A program made the position numbers and the translations under genes. Source: Collinsella sp. zg1085 (GTDB lineage: Bacteria; Actinomycetota; Coriobacteriia; Coriobacteriales; Coriobacteriaceae). Taken from it: DNA of 64,000 nt. The DNA is taken from positions 124,001 through 188,000 of the forward strand of contig NZ_CP076545.1 in NCBI RefSeq assembly GCF_018889955.1, in the 5' to 3' direction. This document shows positions 50,675 through 62,907 of the stretch, piece after piece. The first letter of the stretch is position 1; every line of letters starts with the position of its first letter. Below the pieces are notes generated by a model. That model was not told the DNA's origin. It searched no databases and saw only the letters and a list, made by a program, of their open reading frames with translations.

Positions 50675-51265
50675 ATGAAACAGGTTCGCACTGGTCTCGC
50701 TACCATGCTTGGAACTCTTGCAGCGGCGCCGCTTGCTGCTTATGCAGAGGAGTCTTCAGCTGGTGCAGAGATTTTGATTCCAAAACCCGCTGAGTTTATT
50801 CCGGCTCTTATTGTCTTTTTGATTATTTGGTTCCTGTTAGCCAAGTTTGCTTGGCCCAAGGTTCTTCATATGCTTGAAGAGCGCGAGCGCACCATCCAAG
50901 AAAGCATGGATGAAGCAGAGGAGATTAAAGCTCAGGCTGGCACTGCGCGCGATGAGGCCAACCAAACGGTAGCCGATGCACGTCGTCAGGCATCTGAGAT
51001 TTTGCTTGCCGCTCGCTCTGACAGCGAGAAGGAACGTGCACGTATTGTGGCTGATGCTCACAAAGAGGCTGAGGAGATTATTATCAAGGCTCGTGAGTAT
51101 GCCGCCGATGAACAGCGTCGTATCTATGCTAATGCAACGGATACTATTGCTAAGCTTTCGGTATCGGTTGCCCGCAAGGTTATAGGCGAAGAGTTAAGCG
51201 CTGATACCGAGAAGCAGCGTGAGCTCATCAAGAAATATGTTGCGGAAGTGGGTAACTTACAATGA
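50675..51265 (+). CDS. atpF: F-type ATP synthase subunit b
   Basis: 196 residues, ATG behind TTAGGGAGGAACC. The N-terminus resembles a signal peptide (MKQVRTGLATMLGTLAAAPLAAYA), then the true membrane anchor FIPALIVFLIIWFLLAKFAW at about 44-63, then a long heptad coiled coil (Ala/Glu/Arg-rich) forming the peripheral stalk. The extra N-terminal hydrophobic segment may be cleaved; similar extensions occur in other actinobacterial b subunits. The stop overlaps atpH by 4 bp. Confidence 0.94.
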   Translation: MKQVRTGLATMLGTLAAAPLAAYAEESSAGAEILIPKPAEFIPALIVFLIIWFLLAKFAWPKVLHMLEERERTIQESMDEAEEIKAQAGTARDEANQTVADARRQASEILLAARSDSEKERARIVADAHKEAEEIIIKAREYAADEQRRIYANATDTIAKLSVSVARKVIGEELSADTEKQRELIKKYVAEVGNLQ

Positions 51266-52008
51266 CAGATGAGAAGCCCTCAATGAGCGAGGAAAAGCGC
51301 AAGCTTGAATGCTACGCGCGCACCTTGCTTGAAGCCGCTAAAAGTGAAGACCGGGTGCTTGAAAACCTGGCATCGCTTTCGGCAGAAGCAGAAGCTTCGC
51401 CTGAGGTGTTATCGGTCCTGTCCACTATGGCAGCAAGTAACGACCTCGACAAACTTCCGGTCGTTCTTGATTTGTATCGCGAGATGATGTCAGGTGAGGA
51501 TCAGTTTGTCAGCGACCGCAAGTTGCCTAAATCGCTACAGCCAAAAAGTCGCGTAGAGCAGCGTCGTCTTGAGATTTATGCTCGTACATTGCTTGAGGCC
51601 GCTCAAAATGAGGATCGCGTCTACCAAGATTTAGCGCCCTTGCGAGCTGAGGCAGATGCGTCGCCTGAGGTTATGCAGGTGCTTTCTTCCATGGCAGTAG
51701 GTGGCGACCTCGATAAGTTGCCTGCGGTGCTCTCAATGTATCGCGAGATGGTTGCACGCGACCGAGATGTTGTAGGCGTACACGTGACCACGGCTATTCC
51801 ACTTGATGACGAGCTTCGTGATTTTATTAAACGCAAATGTGAGGCAGACCTTGAGTCGCGCGTCTTTTTGATTGAACACGTCGATGCCACCATCATTGGC
51901 GGCGTTATTTTGTCAGTCAATGGACACCGCCGCGATGCGTCAATTCGCATGCAGCTAGAAAGCGTGCGCAAGGTGCTGACTCAAACAAATTCGAATTCGG
52001 AGGTTTAA
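51262..52008 (+). CDS. atpH: F-type ATP synthase subunit delta with internal duplication
   Basis: 248 residues against about 180 for the family. The N-terminal unit is present twice: residues 18-76 ([15 protein letters not shown]...LYREMM) and 106-163 ([15 protein letters not shown]...MYREMV), 88 residues apart and about two-thirds identical. The single C-terminal region ([26 protein letters not shown]) carries the family's conserved parts. Delta clamps the top of F1 (alpha N-termini) to subunit b. The duplication lies in the domain that contacts alpha. No frameshift is seen. Overlaps atpF (ATGA) and is followed 5 bp later by atpA. Confidence 0.92.
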   Translation: MTDEKPSMSEEKRKLECYARTLLEAAKSEDRVLENLASLSAEAEASPEVLSVLSTMAASNDLDKLPVVLDLYREMMSGEDQFVSDRKLPKSLQPKSRVEQRRLEIYARTLLEAAQNEDRVYQDLAPLRAEADASPEVMQVLSSMAVGGDLDKLPAVLSMYREMVARDRDVVGVHVTTAIPLDDELRDFIKRKCEADLESRVFLIEHVDATIIGGVILSVNGHRRDASIRMQLESVRKVLTQTNSNSEV

Positions 52009-52013
52009 CACAT

Positions 52014-53636
52014 ATGGCTGAGGCTATTCATGCCGGCAATATTGAGGAGATCCTCCAGCAACGCCTGCTTGACCTTGAGGCTACCGTTGACACGCAAGAG
52101 GTGTCAGAGGTAGCTGAGGTAGGCGACGGCATTGCTCATGTACTCGGTCTTCAGCGCGCCATGGCTGGTGAGCTGCTTGAGTTTACGAGCTCTGTTACTG
52201 GCAAAACTGTCTACGGCTTGGCACAAAACCTCGACCGTGACGAGGTTGGTGCCGTGCTCTTTGGCGATGTTGACCTCATTAAAGAGGGCGATGAGTGCCG
52301 CACAACAGGTCGTATTATGGACATCCCTGTTGGTGAGGCTATGCTGGGTCGTGTGGTAAACCCTCTGGGTGAGCCAATTGATGGTAAAGGCAGCATTCCT
52401 ACCACGCATCGCCGTCCCATTGAGTTTAAGGCACCCGGCATTATCGACCGCACGCCGGTATGCGAGCCAGTGCAGACCGGTCTTTTGTCAATTGACGCAA
52501 TGATTCCGGTGGGTCGTGGTCAGCGCGAGCTGATTATTGGTGACCGCAAAACGGGTAAGACGGCCATCGCGATTGACGCTATCATCAATCAGCGTGGTAA
52601 GGGCATGATTTGCGTATACGTGGCGATTGGTCAAAAGGCGTCCACAATTGCTGCTATTCGCGAGACCTTAGCAGCGCACGGTGCACTTGACTACACCGTA
52701 ATTGTGTCGGCGAGTGCATCTACGTCGGCACCCTTGCAATACATTGCTCCTATGGCTGGCGCTGCTATTGGCGAATACTTTATGTACAACGGCCGTGATG
52801 GAAAGCCAGCAAGCGCTTCTAACCCAGGTGGTCATGTGCTTGCAGTTTATGACGACCTTTCCAAGCAGGCTGTGGCATACCGTCAGATGTCCTTAACGCT
52901 GCGTCGCCCACCTGGACGCGAGGCGTATCCTGGTGATATTTTCTACCTGCACTCTCGCTTGCTTGAACGTGCCTGTAAGTTGTCTGCCGCAAACGGCGGT
53001 GGTTCTCTAACTGCGTTGCCGATTATCGAGACGCAAGAGGGCGATGTTGCAGCTTATATTCCTACCAACGTAATTTCGATTACCGACGGCCAAATTTATT
53101 TGCAGTCTGAGCTGTTCTTCCAAGGTCAGCGTCCTGCTGTTGATGTGGGCATTTCGGTGTCGCGTGTTGGTGGTGCTGCACAGACTAAGGCCATGAAGCA
53201 AATGGCGGGTAACCTGCGCCTTGACCTGGCATCGTACCGTGAGCTTGCAGGCTTTGCACAGTTTGGCTCAGACCTCGATGCGGCAACAACCAAGCAGTTA
53301 ACGCACGGTTCACGCATGACTGAGCTACTCAAACAGCCGCGCTTTAAGCCAATGCCGGTAGCCGATCAGGTATTAACCTTATTTGCGGGCAATCGGGGCT
53401 ATATTGATGACCTTGAGCTGAGCGACGTTGTTCCTTTCCGTGATGGCTTGCTTGCGTTCTTTGGAGGCGCATATCGCAAGCTGCGCGACCAGCTGGGTGA
53501 TGCAAAGATTACCGATGAGCTTGCGCAACAGCTAGAACAGGTAGTTGCAGATTACAAAGAGCAGTTTGTAGCTACAAAAGAGGCTGAAAAGCTGCAGGCG
53601 CACCAAGAATTTCAGGCGCATGAAGAGGGGCGTTAG
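52014..53636 (+). CDS. atpA: F-type ATP synthase subunit alpha
   Basis: 540 residues. P-loop [10 protein letters not shown], the alpha signature [14 protein letters not shown], and the arginine-finger region SVSRVG. ATG behind TCGGAGG with a rather long spacer (11 bases). N-terminal about 25 residues contact the delta subunit. Regulatory, non-catalytic nucleotide site of F1. Confidence 0.97.
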   Translation: MAEAIHAGNIEEILQQRLLDLEATVDTQEVSEVAEVGDGIAHVLGLQRAMAGELLEFTSSVTGKTVYGLAQNLDRDEVGAVLFGDVDLIKEGDECRTTGRIMDIPVGEAMLGRVVNPLGEPIDGKGSIPTTHRRPIEFKAPGIIDRTPVCEPVQTGLLSIDAMIPVGRGQRELIIGDRKTGKTAIAIDAIINQRGKGMICVYVAIGQKASTIAAIRETLAAHGALDYTVIVSASASTSAPLQYIAPMAGAAIGEYFMYNGRDGKPASASNPGGHVLAVYDDLSKQAVAYRQMSLTLRRPPGREAYPGDIFYLHSRLLERACKLSAANGGGSLTALPIIETQEGDVAAYIPTNVISITDGQIYLQSELFFQGQRPAVDVGISVSRVGGAAQTKAMKQMAGNLRLDLASYRELAGFAQFGSDLDAATTKQLTHGSRMTELLKQPRFKPMPVADQVLTLFAGNRGYIDDLELSDVVPFRDGLLAFFGGAYRKLRDQLGDAKITDELAQQLEQVVADYKEQFVATKEAEKLQAHQEFQAHEEGR

Positions 53637-53641
53637 AGCAC

Positions 53642-55980
<2,339 letters not shown>

Positions 55981-55981
55981 C

Positions 55982-56392
55982 ATGGCAATGCATGTTCGCA
56001 TTGTGTGTCCTGAGCATCTAGCCTTTGAGGGAGAGGCGCGTTTTTTGACGGTGCCAGCAACAGATGGAAGTCTTGGTATCGCGCCTCTTCATGCGAGTGA
56101 GATTTTCACCATCACCTCAGGCTTTGTGCAGCTCTGTGCAGAGGAAATGGGCTCTATAACCAGCACGTTTGCCGTTGGTACAGGGTATGTGCAGGTGGCG
56201 TCGGACAAGATTATCATTCTTGCCGAGCGCGCCGAAGATATGGCGCAGCTTGATGTACATACGCTTGAGACTCAACTTCAAGGTTTTGAAGACGAATTGG
56301 TTAATTTGTCAGAAAACGATGCTCGCCGTAGCAATCTCTATAATGAGATAGCATGGTGTAAGCTTCTGCTCACAGAGCTTAGTTCTACATAG
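55982..56392 (+). CDS. atpC: F-type ATP synthase subunit epsilon
   Basis: 136 residues. Beta-sandwich N-terminal domain (VCPEHLAFEGEARFLTVPATDGSLGIAPLHA) seen in parts as HLAFEGEARF and PATDGSLGI, then a short two-helix C-terminal domain. Starts one base after the atpD stop. Last gene of the operon; a terminator follows at 56420. Confidence 0.94.
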   Translation: MAMHVRIVCPEHLAFEGEARFLTVPATDGSLGIAPLHASEIFTITSGFVQLCAEEMGSITSTFAVGTGYVQVASDKIIILAERAEDMAQLDVHTLETQLQGFEDELVNLSENDARRSNLYNEIAWCKLLLTELSST

Positions 56393-56419
56393 AGGTTTGA
56401 GAACAAAGATTTGAGCATT

Positions 56420-56451
56420 AACCCGGAGGCACCGCTTCCGGGTTTCTTTTT
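56420..56451 (+). terminator. Intrinsic terminator of the ATP synthase operon
   Basis: AACCCGGAGGC (56420-56430) pairs with GCTTCCGGGTT (56434-56444) through 11 pairs including one G-T, 3-base loop, then TTTCTTTTT. It lies 28 bp after the atpC stop and 13 bp before the murA start. Confidence 0.85.
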
Positions 56452-56464
56452 GAAAGGTCTGCGT

Positions 56465-57748
56465 TTGGATATCATTCGCGTCAAAGGTGGTCACCGGCTT
56501 CACGGCTCAGTACAGGTAGCCGGTGCAAAGAACTCCGCACTCAAGCTGATGGCGGCAACGCTGCTTGCTCCGGGTGCAACAACGCTTACCAATGTTCCCA
56601 ATATTTCAGATGTACACGTTATGGGCAAAGTGCTCAAGTACATGGGAGCATCTATTGATGTAATCGACGAGCACACGCTGCTCATTGACACTTCTGCAGT
56701 ATCCATGTGGGAGGCACCGTATGAGCTGGTGGCTCAGATGCGGGCAAGTACAGCTGTTATGGGTCCCTTGCTGGGACGTTTTGGCAAGGCAAAGATTGCA
56801 ATGCCCGGTGGTTGCAATTTAGGTGCGCGCAAGATTGATATGCATATTCTGGGTCTTGAGGCGTTGGGTGTTCATTTTGATACCGATCACGGTTATATCT
56901 ATGCCGATGCTGCAGAGGGTCTTGTTGGCACTGACGTCTCGCTTGAGTTTGCAAGCGTGGGAGCTACCGAGAATCTCATTATGGCGGCAGTGCGTGCTCA
57001 AGGTTGTACAACCATTGATAATGCTGCGCGCGAGCCTGAGATTGTTGATTTGGCTTGTATGCTTAACAAGATGGGTGCAAAGATTGAAGGCGCTGGTACG
57101 CCGGTTATTAAAATTGAAGGTGTCGCGGAGCTTCATCCGGTTGAGCATCAGGTGGTAGGGGACCGCATTGAAGCGGGTACCTTTGTGGTTGCCGGCGCTT
57201 TAATGGCTGGTGCTGAGGGTATCGAGGTTACTGGCTTTAATCCGCTTCACCTTGATATGGTCATCAAGCGCTTTGCCTCTATGGGCATTGAATGCGAGCG
57301 TATTGCAGGCGGCATACATGTTCGTCCAGTTGAACATATTAAGCCCATCGACATTCAGACACTGCCGTTTCCAGGCTTTCCCACTGATATGCAACCGCAG
57401 GCAATGCTGGTATCTGCGCTTGCAGATGGTAACTCTATTATTACCGAAAATATTTTTGAAAATCGCTTTATGTTTGCATCAGAGTTGGTGCGCATGGGTG
57501 CAGATATTCATATTGAGGGGCATCACGCTATGATTCATGGTGTGCGCAGCCTGTCTGGTGCGCAGGTGGTTTCTCCCGATTTGCGCGGTGGCGCTGCTTT
57601 GGTGCTTGCTGGTCTTTGTGCTGAGGGCACTACTGAGGTATCGGCAATTCATCATATTGCACGCGGATATGAGCGTTTTGTTGAAAAACTTGTGGCACTT
57701 GGTGCGCAGGTAGCATACGTGACAGTTCCTGACCCCAACTTTGATTAG
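56465..57748 (+). CDS. murA: UDP-N-acetylglucosamine 1-carboxyvinyltransferase
   Basis: 427 residues from the TTG at 56465, seven bases after AAAGG. A TTG at 56411 gives 18 more residues, but that part encodes the terminator hairpin, so it is rejected. EPSP-synthase-like fold of two inverse domains: [17 protein letters not shown] with the catalytic Lys-Asn, MRAS, active-site loop [12 protein letters not shown] with Cys117 (the fosfomycin target; an Asp here would give resistance), and [13 protein letters not shown]. First committed step of peptidoglycan synthesis, joining phosphoenolpyruvate to UDP-GlcNAc. Transcript either reads through the atp terminator or starts within it. Confidence 0.94.
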   Translation: MDIIRVKGGHRLHGSVQVAGAKNSALKLMAATLLAPGATTLTNVPNISDVHVMGKVLKYMGASIDVIDEHTLLIDTSAVSMWEAPYELVAQMRASTAVMGPLLGRFGKAKIAMPGGCNLGARKIDMHILGLEALGVHFDTDHGYIYADAAEGLVGTDVSLEFASVGATENLIMAAVRAQGCTTIDNAAREPEIVDLACMLNKMGAKIEGAGTPVIKIEGVAELHPVEHQVVGDRIEAGTFVVAGALMAGAEGIEVTGFNPLHLDMVIKRFASMGIECERIAGGIHVRPVEHIKPIDIQTLPFPGFPTDMQPQAMLVSALADGNSIITENIFENRFMFASELVRMGADIHIEGHHAMIHGVRSLSGAQVVSPDLRGGAALVLAGLCAEGTTEVSAIHHIARGYERFVEKLVALGAQVAYVTVPDPNFD

Positions 57749-57759
57749 TAGGAGCGGAT

Positions 57760-58920
57760 ATGGCAAGAAAACCCATTCAGCAAATGCGTTATGCAAGTGG
57801 AGCTGCAAGTCGTATTTATAGCCGCGAAAATGTTGAGCGGTATTCACAGCGTGCGCGTGAGCGTCGCCGCGGACGAGTTATGCGGCGTGTAATTACTACT
57901 ACCATTGTGTTGCTTTTTGTTTTGGGCGGCAGCGCGCTGGCACTCAATATTGCAAAGAGCATCATTAACGGCTCACTGCATGGTGATGCAGGTTATCTCA
58001 ATGGTCTGGTGGGTGTTCTTACCGATAATAATGCGGCAAAGGATCCATTTAATATTTTGTTGCTAGGCACCGATGGACGACCAGGAGAGGATACGTTTAG
58101 GTCGGATTCTATTATTCTGGCGCATGTCGATCCAGTTAAGAAAACCGCTGCTCTCATCTCAATTCCGCGCGATACTAAGGTTGAATATAAGGGCAGCACA
58201 ATGAAGATTAACGAGACGCATGCTTATGGCGGTCCTGAGGCTGTCGTTACTGCGGTTAAAGATTTGTGCGGTGTTGATATTTCCTATTACGCTGAAGTGA
58301 GTTTCACGGGTATGGTGAACTTGGTTGATGCAGTTGGGGGCATAGATTTAACCATTCCTGAAGGTGACGCCGTGGACGACCCAGATGCAGGTGATGTGCC
58401 GGTTCCTTCGGGAGATCAGCATCTTAACGGTGAGATGGCGTTGGTCTTTAGCCGCGCGCGTCATCAGTTTGGCGATGGCGACTATACACGCATGCGTCAC
58501 CAGCGTATGGTTTTAGGTGCACTAGCAAAGAAGATTCTTAATAATCTTGATTTGACACAGGTACCGGCATTGCTGGATTCACTGAAAGAAATGCTGGTCA
58601 CCACCATGAATGTAGATGACATCATTGGCGTTATGACAGCAATGCGCGGTATGGATACCAATAATATTTGGTCGGCTAATCTTCCAAGTCACGCCGGTTC
58701 AGATACCATGATTAACGGAAAGAGCTATGTCTTTGTATATGAAGAAGAGCTCAAAGAAATGATGGCACTTGTTGAGGCTGGTGAAGATCCCAAAGGCCCC
58801 AATAGCTCTGGGCGCAAGGGTCAGTCAACAACACTGGGCGATCTTGCAACTAACAGCAGCGACGATTGGACAAATGGAGCTGCTGTTACCGCGGGCGGCG
58901 GGCATTCCGAAACCGAGTGA
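57760..58920 (+). CDS. LytR-CpsA-Psr (LCP) family wall-polymer transferase
   Basis: 386 residues, starts 11 bp after murA. Basic cytosolic N-terminus (about 1-40), one membrane helix about 42-63 (VITTTIVLLFVLGGSALAL), then an external LCP domain: ILLLGTDGR, RSDSIILAHVDP, ISIPRDTKV, VDAVGGIDLTIP, FSRARHQFGDGDYTRMRHQR. LCP enzymes move teichoic-acid-like or capsular polymers from a lipid carrier to peptidoglycan or proteins. The Arg and Asp residues that bind pyrophosphate are present. The C-terminal 60 residues are Ser/Gly-rich and disordered. The TGA stop shares its final base with the start of element D. Confidence 0.94.
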   Translation: MARKPIQQMRYASGAASRIYSRENVERYSQRARERRRGRVMRRVITTTIVLLFVLGGSALALNIAKSIINGSLHGDAGYLNGLVGVLTDNNAAKDPFNILLLGTDGRPGEDTFRSDSIILAHVDPVKKTAALISIPRDTKVEYKGSTMKINETHAYGGPEAVVTAVKDLCGVDISYYAEVSFTGMVNLVDAVGGIDLTIPEGDAVDDPDAGDVPVPSGDQHLNGEMALVFSRARHQFGDGDYTRMRHQRMVLGALAKKILNNLDLTQVPALLDSLKEMLVTTMNVDDIIGVMTAMRGMDTNNIWSANLPSHAGSDTMINGKSYVFVYEEELKEMMALVEAGEDPKGPNSSGRKGQSTTLGDLATNSSDDWTNGAAVTAGGGHSETE

Positions 58921-61102
58921 TACGCCGTTGCTTGCTTCCTAGAGGCAGGGTGTGGGGCGAGCTGTTGTTGCGGATTTGATTTCGCTCTTAGTATCGTTGA
59001 TGGCAGAGGCTTTTCATGTCGTCTAAGCTGGACGAACGAATTGCAAGCTTACGGGGTGGCATAGTCTTTTCACGGGAACTGCGCTTCGCGAAAGTTCCCT
59101 TAGAAAAGCTATGCCACCCTTATGCTGCATCTCTATCTCACCTGTTCTACGAGCTAATTCTCCCTCTCAGTTGATTGCTTATCACCTCATATCAACTGAA
59201 CGAATGATTGTGCTCTCCGAATGTGCTTCGCAGAATTCTTCGAGCACAATCATTCGTCCTCTTCTTACAGTAAATGCCAAATGCATATACAGCACTCAGC
59301 TCACCCCACACCCCGCCATACACAAGCAGCGCATATGGGATAAAAAGGTTTGGGTTGAAGCTCTCTTTTACCGTTAAGCTTTTACCTGCCCGTGAGCCTC
59401 ACTCCCGCTTGGTTAGCAGTACGGACAAGGTATTGCATTCTTCGAATGCAATACCTTGGTCTGCCTACTCAAACTGCCTCTGTTGCAGTGCTTCCTTTTA
59501 GCTAATAAGTGATATATACGCTGTATTACATTAACGCTCAAGGAGGAAACGGGCCTAGTGTACGATTTTTTGCAAGAGGTTAAGTATACTTTGCTAGAGT
59601 AAAGCGTCTTTCCTGCGGAAACGCTGAAAAGTTCGCTTGTACAGACCCCCTATACTTGGACCACAGGGAATAATTCGTACACTAGAGCGATTTGCTTCCA
59701 GAAACCCTGAGTTTTCGCAATTTTGTAAAGCTATTACAAGGTATTCCAACACTGCAATTCATTACGGCACGTTACGCAGCAGTACAGCTAATGCACTAAA
59801 CACAAACTACCACCACCATCACATCGATAAGTTACACCTGTCGTTTTGGCAAAAATGACGAATTTGTACTCTCTATAACCCAGCGGGTTAGTATTTGTCC
59901 TACAAAACCGCAGGTAGATGAGCTGCGAGTAAGTTGACAGCTGTCTCTTTACGCCAAATTCGTCAAAAATGACAGGTTATTGCGTCAAATTAGTCATTTT
60001 TGCCAAAGCATAGGTCAGAGGTGTTATTTGACCACTAGATTTGATTGTTTTCGCCAGATTTCAAGTTTTGTTTGCTAATCTGATTTCCGCTGGTGGCAAT
60101 ACCAGCCCAACGCTTTTTGACAGAAATGGGCAATTTGGTAGTGTAGAACCCCCGTGGGTTATTCGTTATTTTATGAACCTGCAGGTAGATGAAGTATATC
60201 CTTTCCTGCTTTAGGGGGTTTATTGCCAGATTGCCCCTTTTTGTCAGTTTTTACTGCCAAATTGCCCGTTTCTGTCAAAATTGCTCAGCCAAGTTGTCGT
60301 CGTTTTGAAATCTATCTGTACATATGAGAAACGCGCTACTTTTTCAGAAAAAGTGTTTGCGAACTACTCTTTTCTTGATTTGAGTTTTTGGAAAGAACGA
60401 TAAGTAGGTGAATGACCAAGGTATTGCGTTCGGAGAATTCTGCCAAGCATATTCGTAGAATGCAATACCTTGGTCTATTTCAAGTTGAGAAACGAGAAGT
60501 TTTGCGGAGTACACGTTTCGAGGAAGTCTTTCGAGTGAAAAAGCCCTTGAAGCGGGATTTCTCTCTGGTTGCGCAGGAGTTGCAACTAAACCCTTTTCAT
60601 CCTATACGCACTGCTTGTGCATGGCGGAGTGTGGAGTGAGCTGAGTGTCGTATAGGTAATGGGTCGTTACTGTAAAAATAGGACGAATGATTGTGCTCGG
60701 AGAATTTTGCGAAGCACATTCGGAGAGCGCAATCATTCGTTCAGCTGATATGAGGTGATAAGCAAACTACAGAGGGAGAATTAGCTCGTAAAGCAAGTGA
60801 GACAGAGCTACAACATAAGGGTGGCATAGCTTTTCTAAGGGAACTTTCGCGTAGCGCAGTTCCCGTTAAAAGACTATGCCACCCTATACGTTTACGACTC
60901 ATTCATCACATAGACGAGGTGAAAACTATGCCACCCCATACACTTGCAATTCATTCTCCCAGCTTAGACGACGCAAAAAGCCTACGTCACTCAGCAAGCT
61001 TACGAGCTATTCGTCCAGTTGGCAAAGTGAAGCGACATGAAGCAAAATCAGAGCTGCAACCACACCCCACACCCCGCCTCCGGGAAACGAGCAGCTGCTT
61101 AT
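58920..61102. repeat. Long non-coding palindromic element, copy D (complete, core inverted)
   Basis: About 2.18 kb. Left arm: outer repeat (TACGCCGTTGCTTGCTTCCT then GGGTGTGGGGCGAGCT), H1 59054-59119, H2 59200-59257, H3 59426-59458 (only 33 bp: the middle is missing, the stem is perfect). Core to 60415 is the reverse complement of cores A-C (TAACCCAGCGGGTTA near 59877, CGCAAAACTC-type motif inverted). Right arm: H3 60416-60473, H2 60683-60740, H1 60819-60884, outer repeat ending about 61102, six bases before the TAA of the leftward nox gene. So it fills exactly the space between two convergent coding ends. No credible gene. Confidence 0.9.
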
Positions 61103-61107
61103 TCCGC

Positions 61108-62439
61108 TTATTCAGCGCCGAGAGCACACATGGTGATGTAGTTATACGGCTGGTTAAAGTGTGGAAGGAAGAAAATATCCAGCAACTTGAGCTTGTCGAT
61201 AGTTACACCCTCTTCAATTGCAAGCGAGAAAAGGTGAATGCCCATCGAAATGTCCTCAGTGGAAGCTAGCTGCGCTCCAACTACGCGACGGCTGCTCCGC
61301 TCGTAGACAATGCGAATCTTGACGCTTGCATTTTTGCGCATGAAGCCCGGACGCTGCAGGTCTTCAAAGTCAGCATGGCATACATCTAAGCCAGCTTTGG
61401 TTGCTGCAGTCACAGAAAGACCAGTTGATACCATGTTGTAGCCAAAGATTGAAATGCCGTTTGAGCCCTGAACACCAATAGCATCAAGCTGTGTACCACC
61501 AACATTGTGACCAGCAACAATACCTGAACGTACAGCGTTTGTAGCAAGCGCAATATAGGTAGTAGCCTGGAGAGCATTAGACCAAATGCTTGCGCAGTCG
61601 CCAATGGCATATACGTCTGGGTCGCTTGTTTGTTGGTGTGCATCAACAAGATAAGCGCCGTTCTTAAGGCACTCAAGATGCTCACGACCAAGCTCAGTAT
61701 TTGGCATAAAACCAATTGAGTTGATAATCAAATCAGCAGGGTAGGTGCCTGATTCGGTTTCCAGTGCAGTTATGCGACCGTTTTCTCCATGAAACGCTAC
61801 TGCCCGCTCACCAAAGTGACATTCAATGCCATGCTCGGCAAGGTTTTTGTCCATTGCCTCGGTAAAGTTGGGGTCGTAGTAGCTTGCAAGTGAGGTGGGA
61901 GCAATGTCAAACAAGCGTACATTTTTGCCACGGCGTTTAGCTGCCTCAGCTATTTCAACACCAATATAGCCAGCACCAATCACGGCAACATTGTTAACCT
62001 GTTCGTCGCTCATCCAGCGATCGACCTCTTGACCCTCTTGGAAGAGCTTCAAGAAGCAAATACCATCTAGGTCATGACCGGGCAGCTCGGGCGCAATGGG
62101 CAAAGAGCCGGTAGCCAGAATAAGCTTGTCATAGCTTTCATCGAAGCTGCTGCCATCAGCTGCTGTGCAATGGACAACATGTGCGTCAAAGTCGATGCTC
62201 TCAACACTTGTCTCAAGATGAATCTGTGCACCCTTGTCTTCAAACGCCTGTTTGTTGGTATAGAACAGGTTTTCGTATGAATCAATCTGACGGCCAACCC
62301 AAAGTGCGGTGCCGCAGCCCAAATAACTAAGATTGGTATTGCGGTCAATCATAACAACTTGCTGGTCAGGATAGTTATCCAGCAAGGTGTTAGCAGCTGC
62401 AATACCTGCATGATTGGTTCCAACAATGACAGTCTTCAT
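61108..62439 (-). CDS. nox: NADH oxidase (water-forming) / CoA-disulfide reductase family
   Basis: 443 residues, ATG behind AAAGGGGC. Flavoprotein with FAD-binding GTNHAGIAAANTLL at the N-terminus, His10, the single redox Cys42 in LSYLGCGTALWVG (sulfenic acid in the four-electron NADH oxidase), NAD-binding VIGAGYIGVEIAEAAKRRG, second FAD motif VYAIGDCA, and the C-terminal dimerisation domain. Reduces O2 to water with NADH, giving aerotolerance and NAD+ regeneration. CoA-disulfide reductase is the alternative, since the families share Cys42. Confidence 0.92.
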   Translation of the reverse strand: MKTVIVGTNHAGIAAANTLLDNYPDQQVVMIDRNTNLSYLGCGTALWVGRQIDSYENLFYTNKQAFEDKGAQIHLETSVESIDFDAHVVHCTAADGSSFDESYDKLILATGSLPIAPELPGHDLDGICFLKLFQEGQEVDRWMSDEQVNNVAVIGAGYIGVEIAEAAKRRGKNVRLFDIAPTSLASYYDPNFTEAMDKNLAEHGIECHFGERAVAFHGENGRITALETESGTYPADLIINSIGFMPNTELGREHLECLKNGAYLVDAHQQTSDPDVYAIGDCASIWSNALQATTYIALATNAVRSGIVAGHNVGGTQLDAIGVQGSNGISIFGYNMVSTGLSVTAATKAGLDVCHADFEDLQRPGFMRKNASVKIRIVYERSSRRVVGAQLASTEDISMGIHLFSLAIEEGVTIDKLKLLDIFFLPHFNQPYNYITMCALGAE

Positions 62440-62607
62440 AACATGCCCCTTTCACGCGAGCAACAGCGCTCAGCTAAAATGTTGCGCGGTCAGCTGAGAG
62501 GTTGTGAGGCAAGCAATCTGCAGTGCCCTTAATCCATAAAAGCAACAACAAATGGCACAGCACATACTCTCAAAATGCAAGCATCTGCTTGAGCATAAAG
62601 TGCTTCT

Positions 62608-62637
62608 ATTCTAGTCACATTTATGGATATGCGCCAA
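62608..62637 (-). promoter_or_regulatory. Possible nox promoter
   Basis: On the minus strand TTGGCG (62637-62632), 18-bp spacer, TAGAAT (62613-62608). It would give a leader of about 160 bases. The remaining 62440-62734 shows no gene. Confidence 0.35.
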
Positions 62638-62734
62638 TCGCGTTTTATCTGCGTGAATATCTGAAGAAAAATGTACAAACTGGCATGATGCTTGTAATAC
62701 CAGGGCGTGGGTTTTAGCAGAGATTCACGGCGAG

Positions 62735-62771
62735 CAAAAACAAAACAGGTCAGGCTCGGAACCTGACCTGT
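62735..62771 (-). terminator. Intrinsic terminator after tRNA-Gln
   Basis: On the minus strand AACAGGTCAGG pairs with CCTGACCTGTT (arms 62771-62761 and 62755-62745, loop TTCCGAG), followed by TTGTTTTT. It sits 9 bases after the tRNA. Confidence 0.85.
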
Positions 62772-62779
62772 TAAATAGC

Positions 62780-62853
62780 TGGCTGGGGCGGAGGGATTCG
62801 AACCCCCGTAACCGGCACCAAAAACCGGGGTCCTGCCGTTGGACGACGCCCCA
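62780..62853 (-). tRNA. tRNA-Gln (anticodon TTG), CCA encoded
   Basis: 74 nt cloverleaf. Acceptor TGGGGCG pairs with CGCCCCA; D stem GTCC/GGAC; anticodon stem CCGGT/GCCGG with loop TTTTGGT giving anticodon TTG; T arm GGGGG-TTCGAAT-CCCTC; discriminator G and encoded CCA. It reads CAA and probably CAG. The terminator at 62735-62771 follows. Confidence 0.95.
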
Positions 62854-62907
62854 CTGTAAGCCGCACGCAAAAGCCTGCAAACTCAACGCCGGTATAGTGT
62901 AGCGTAA

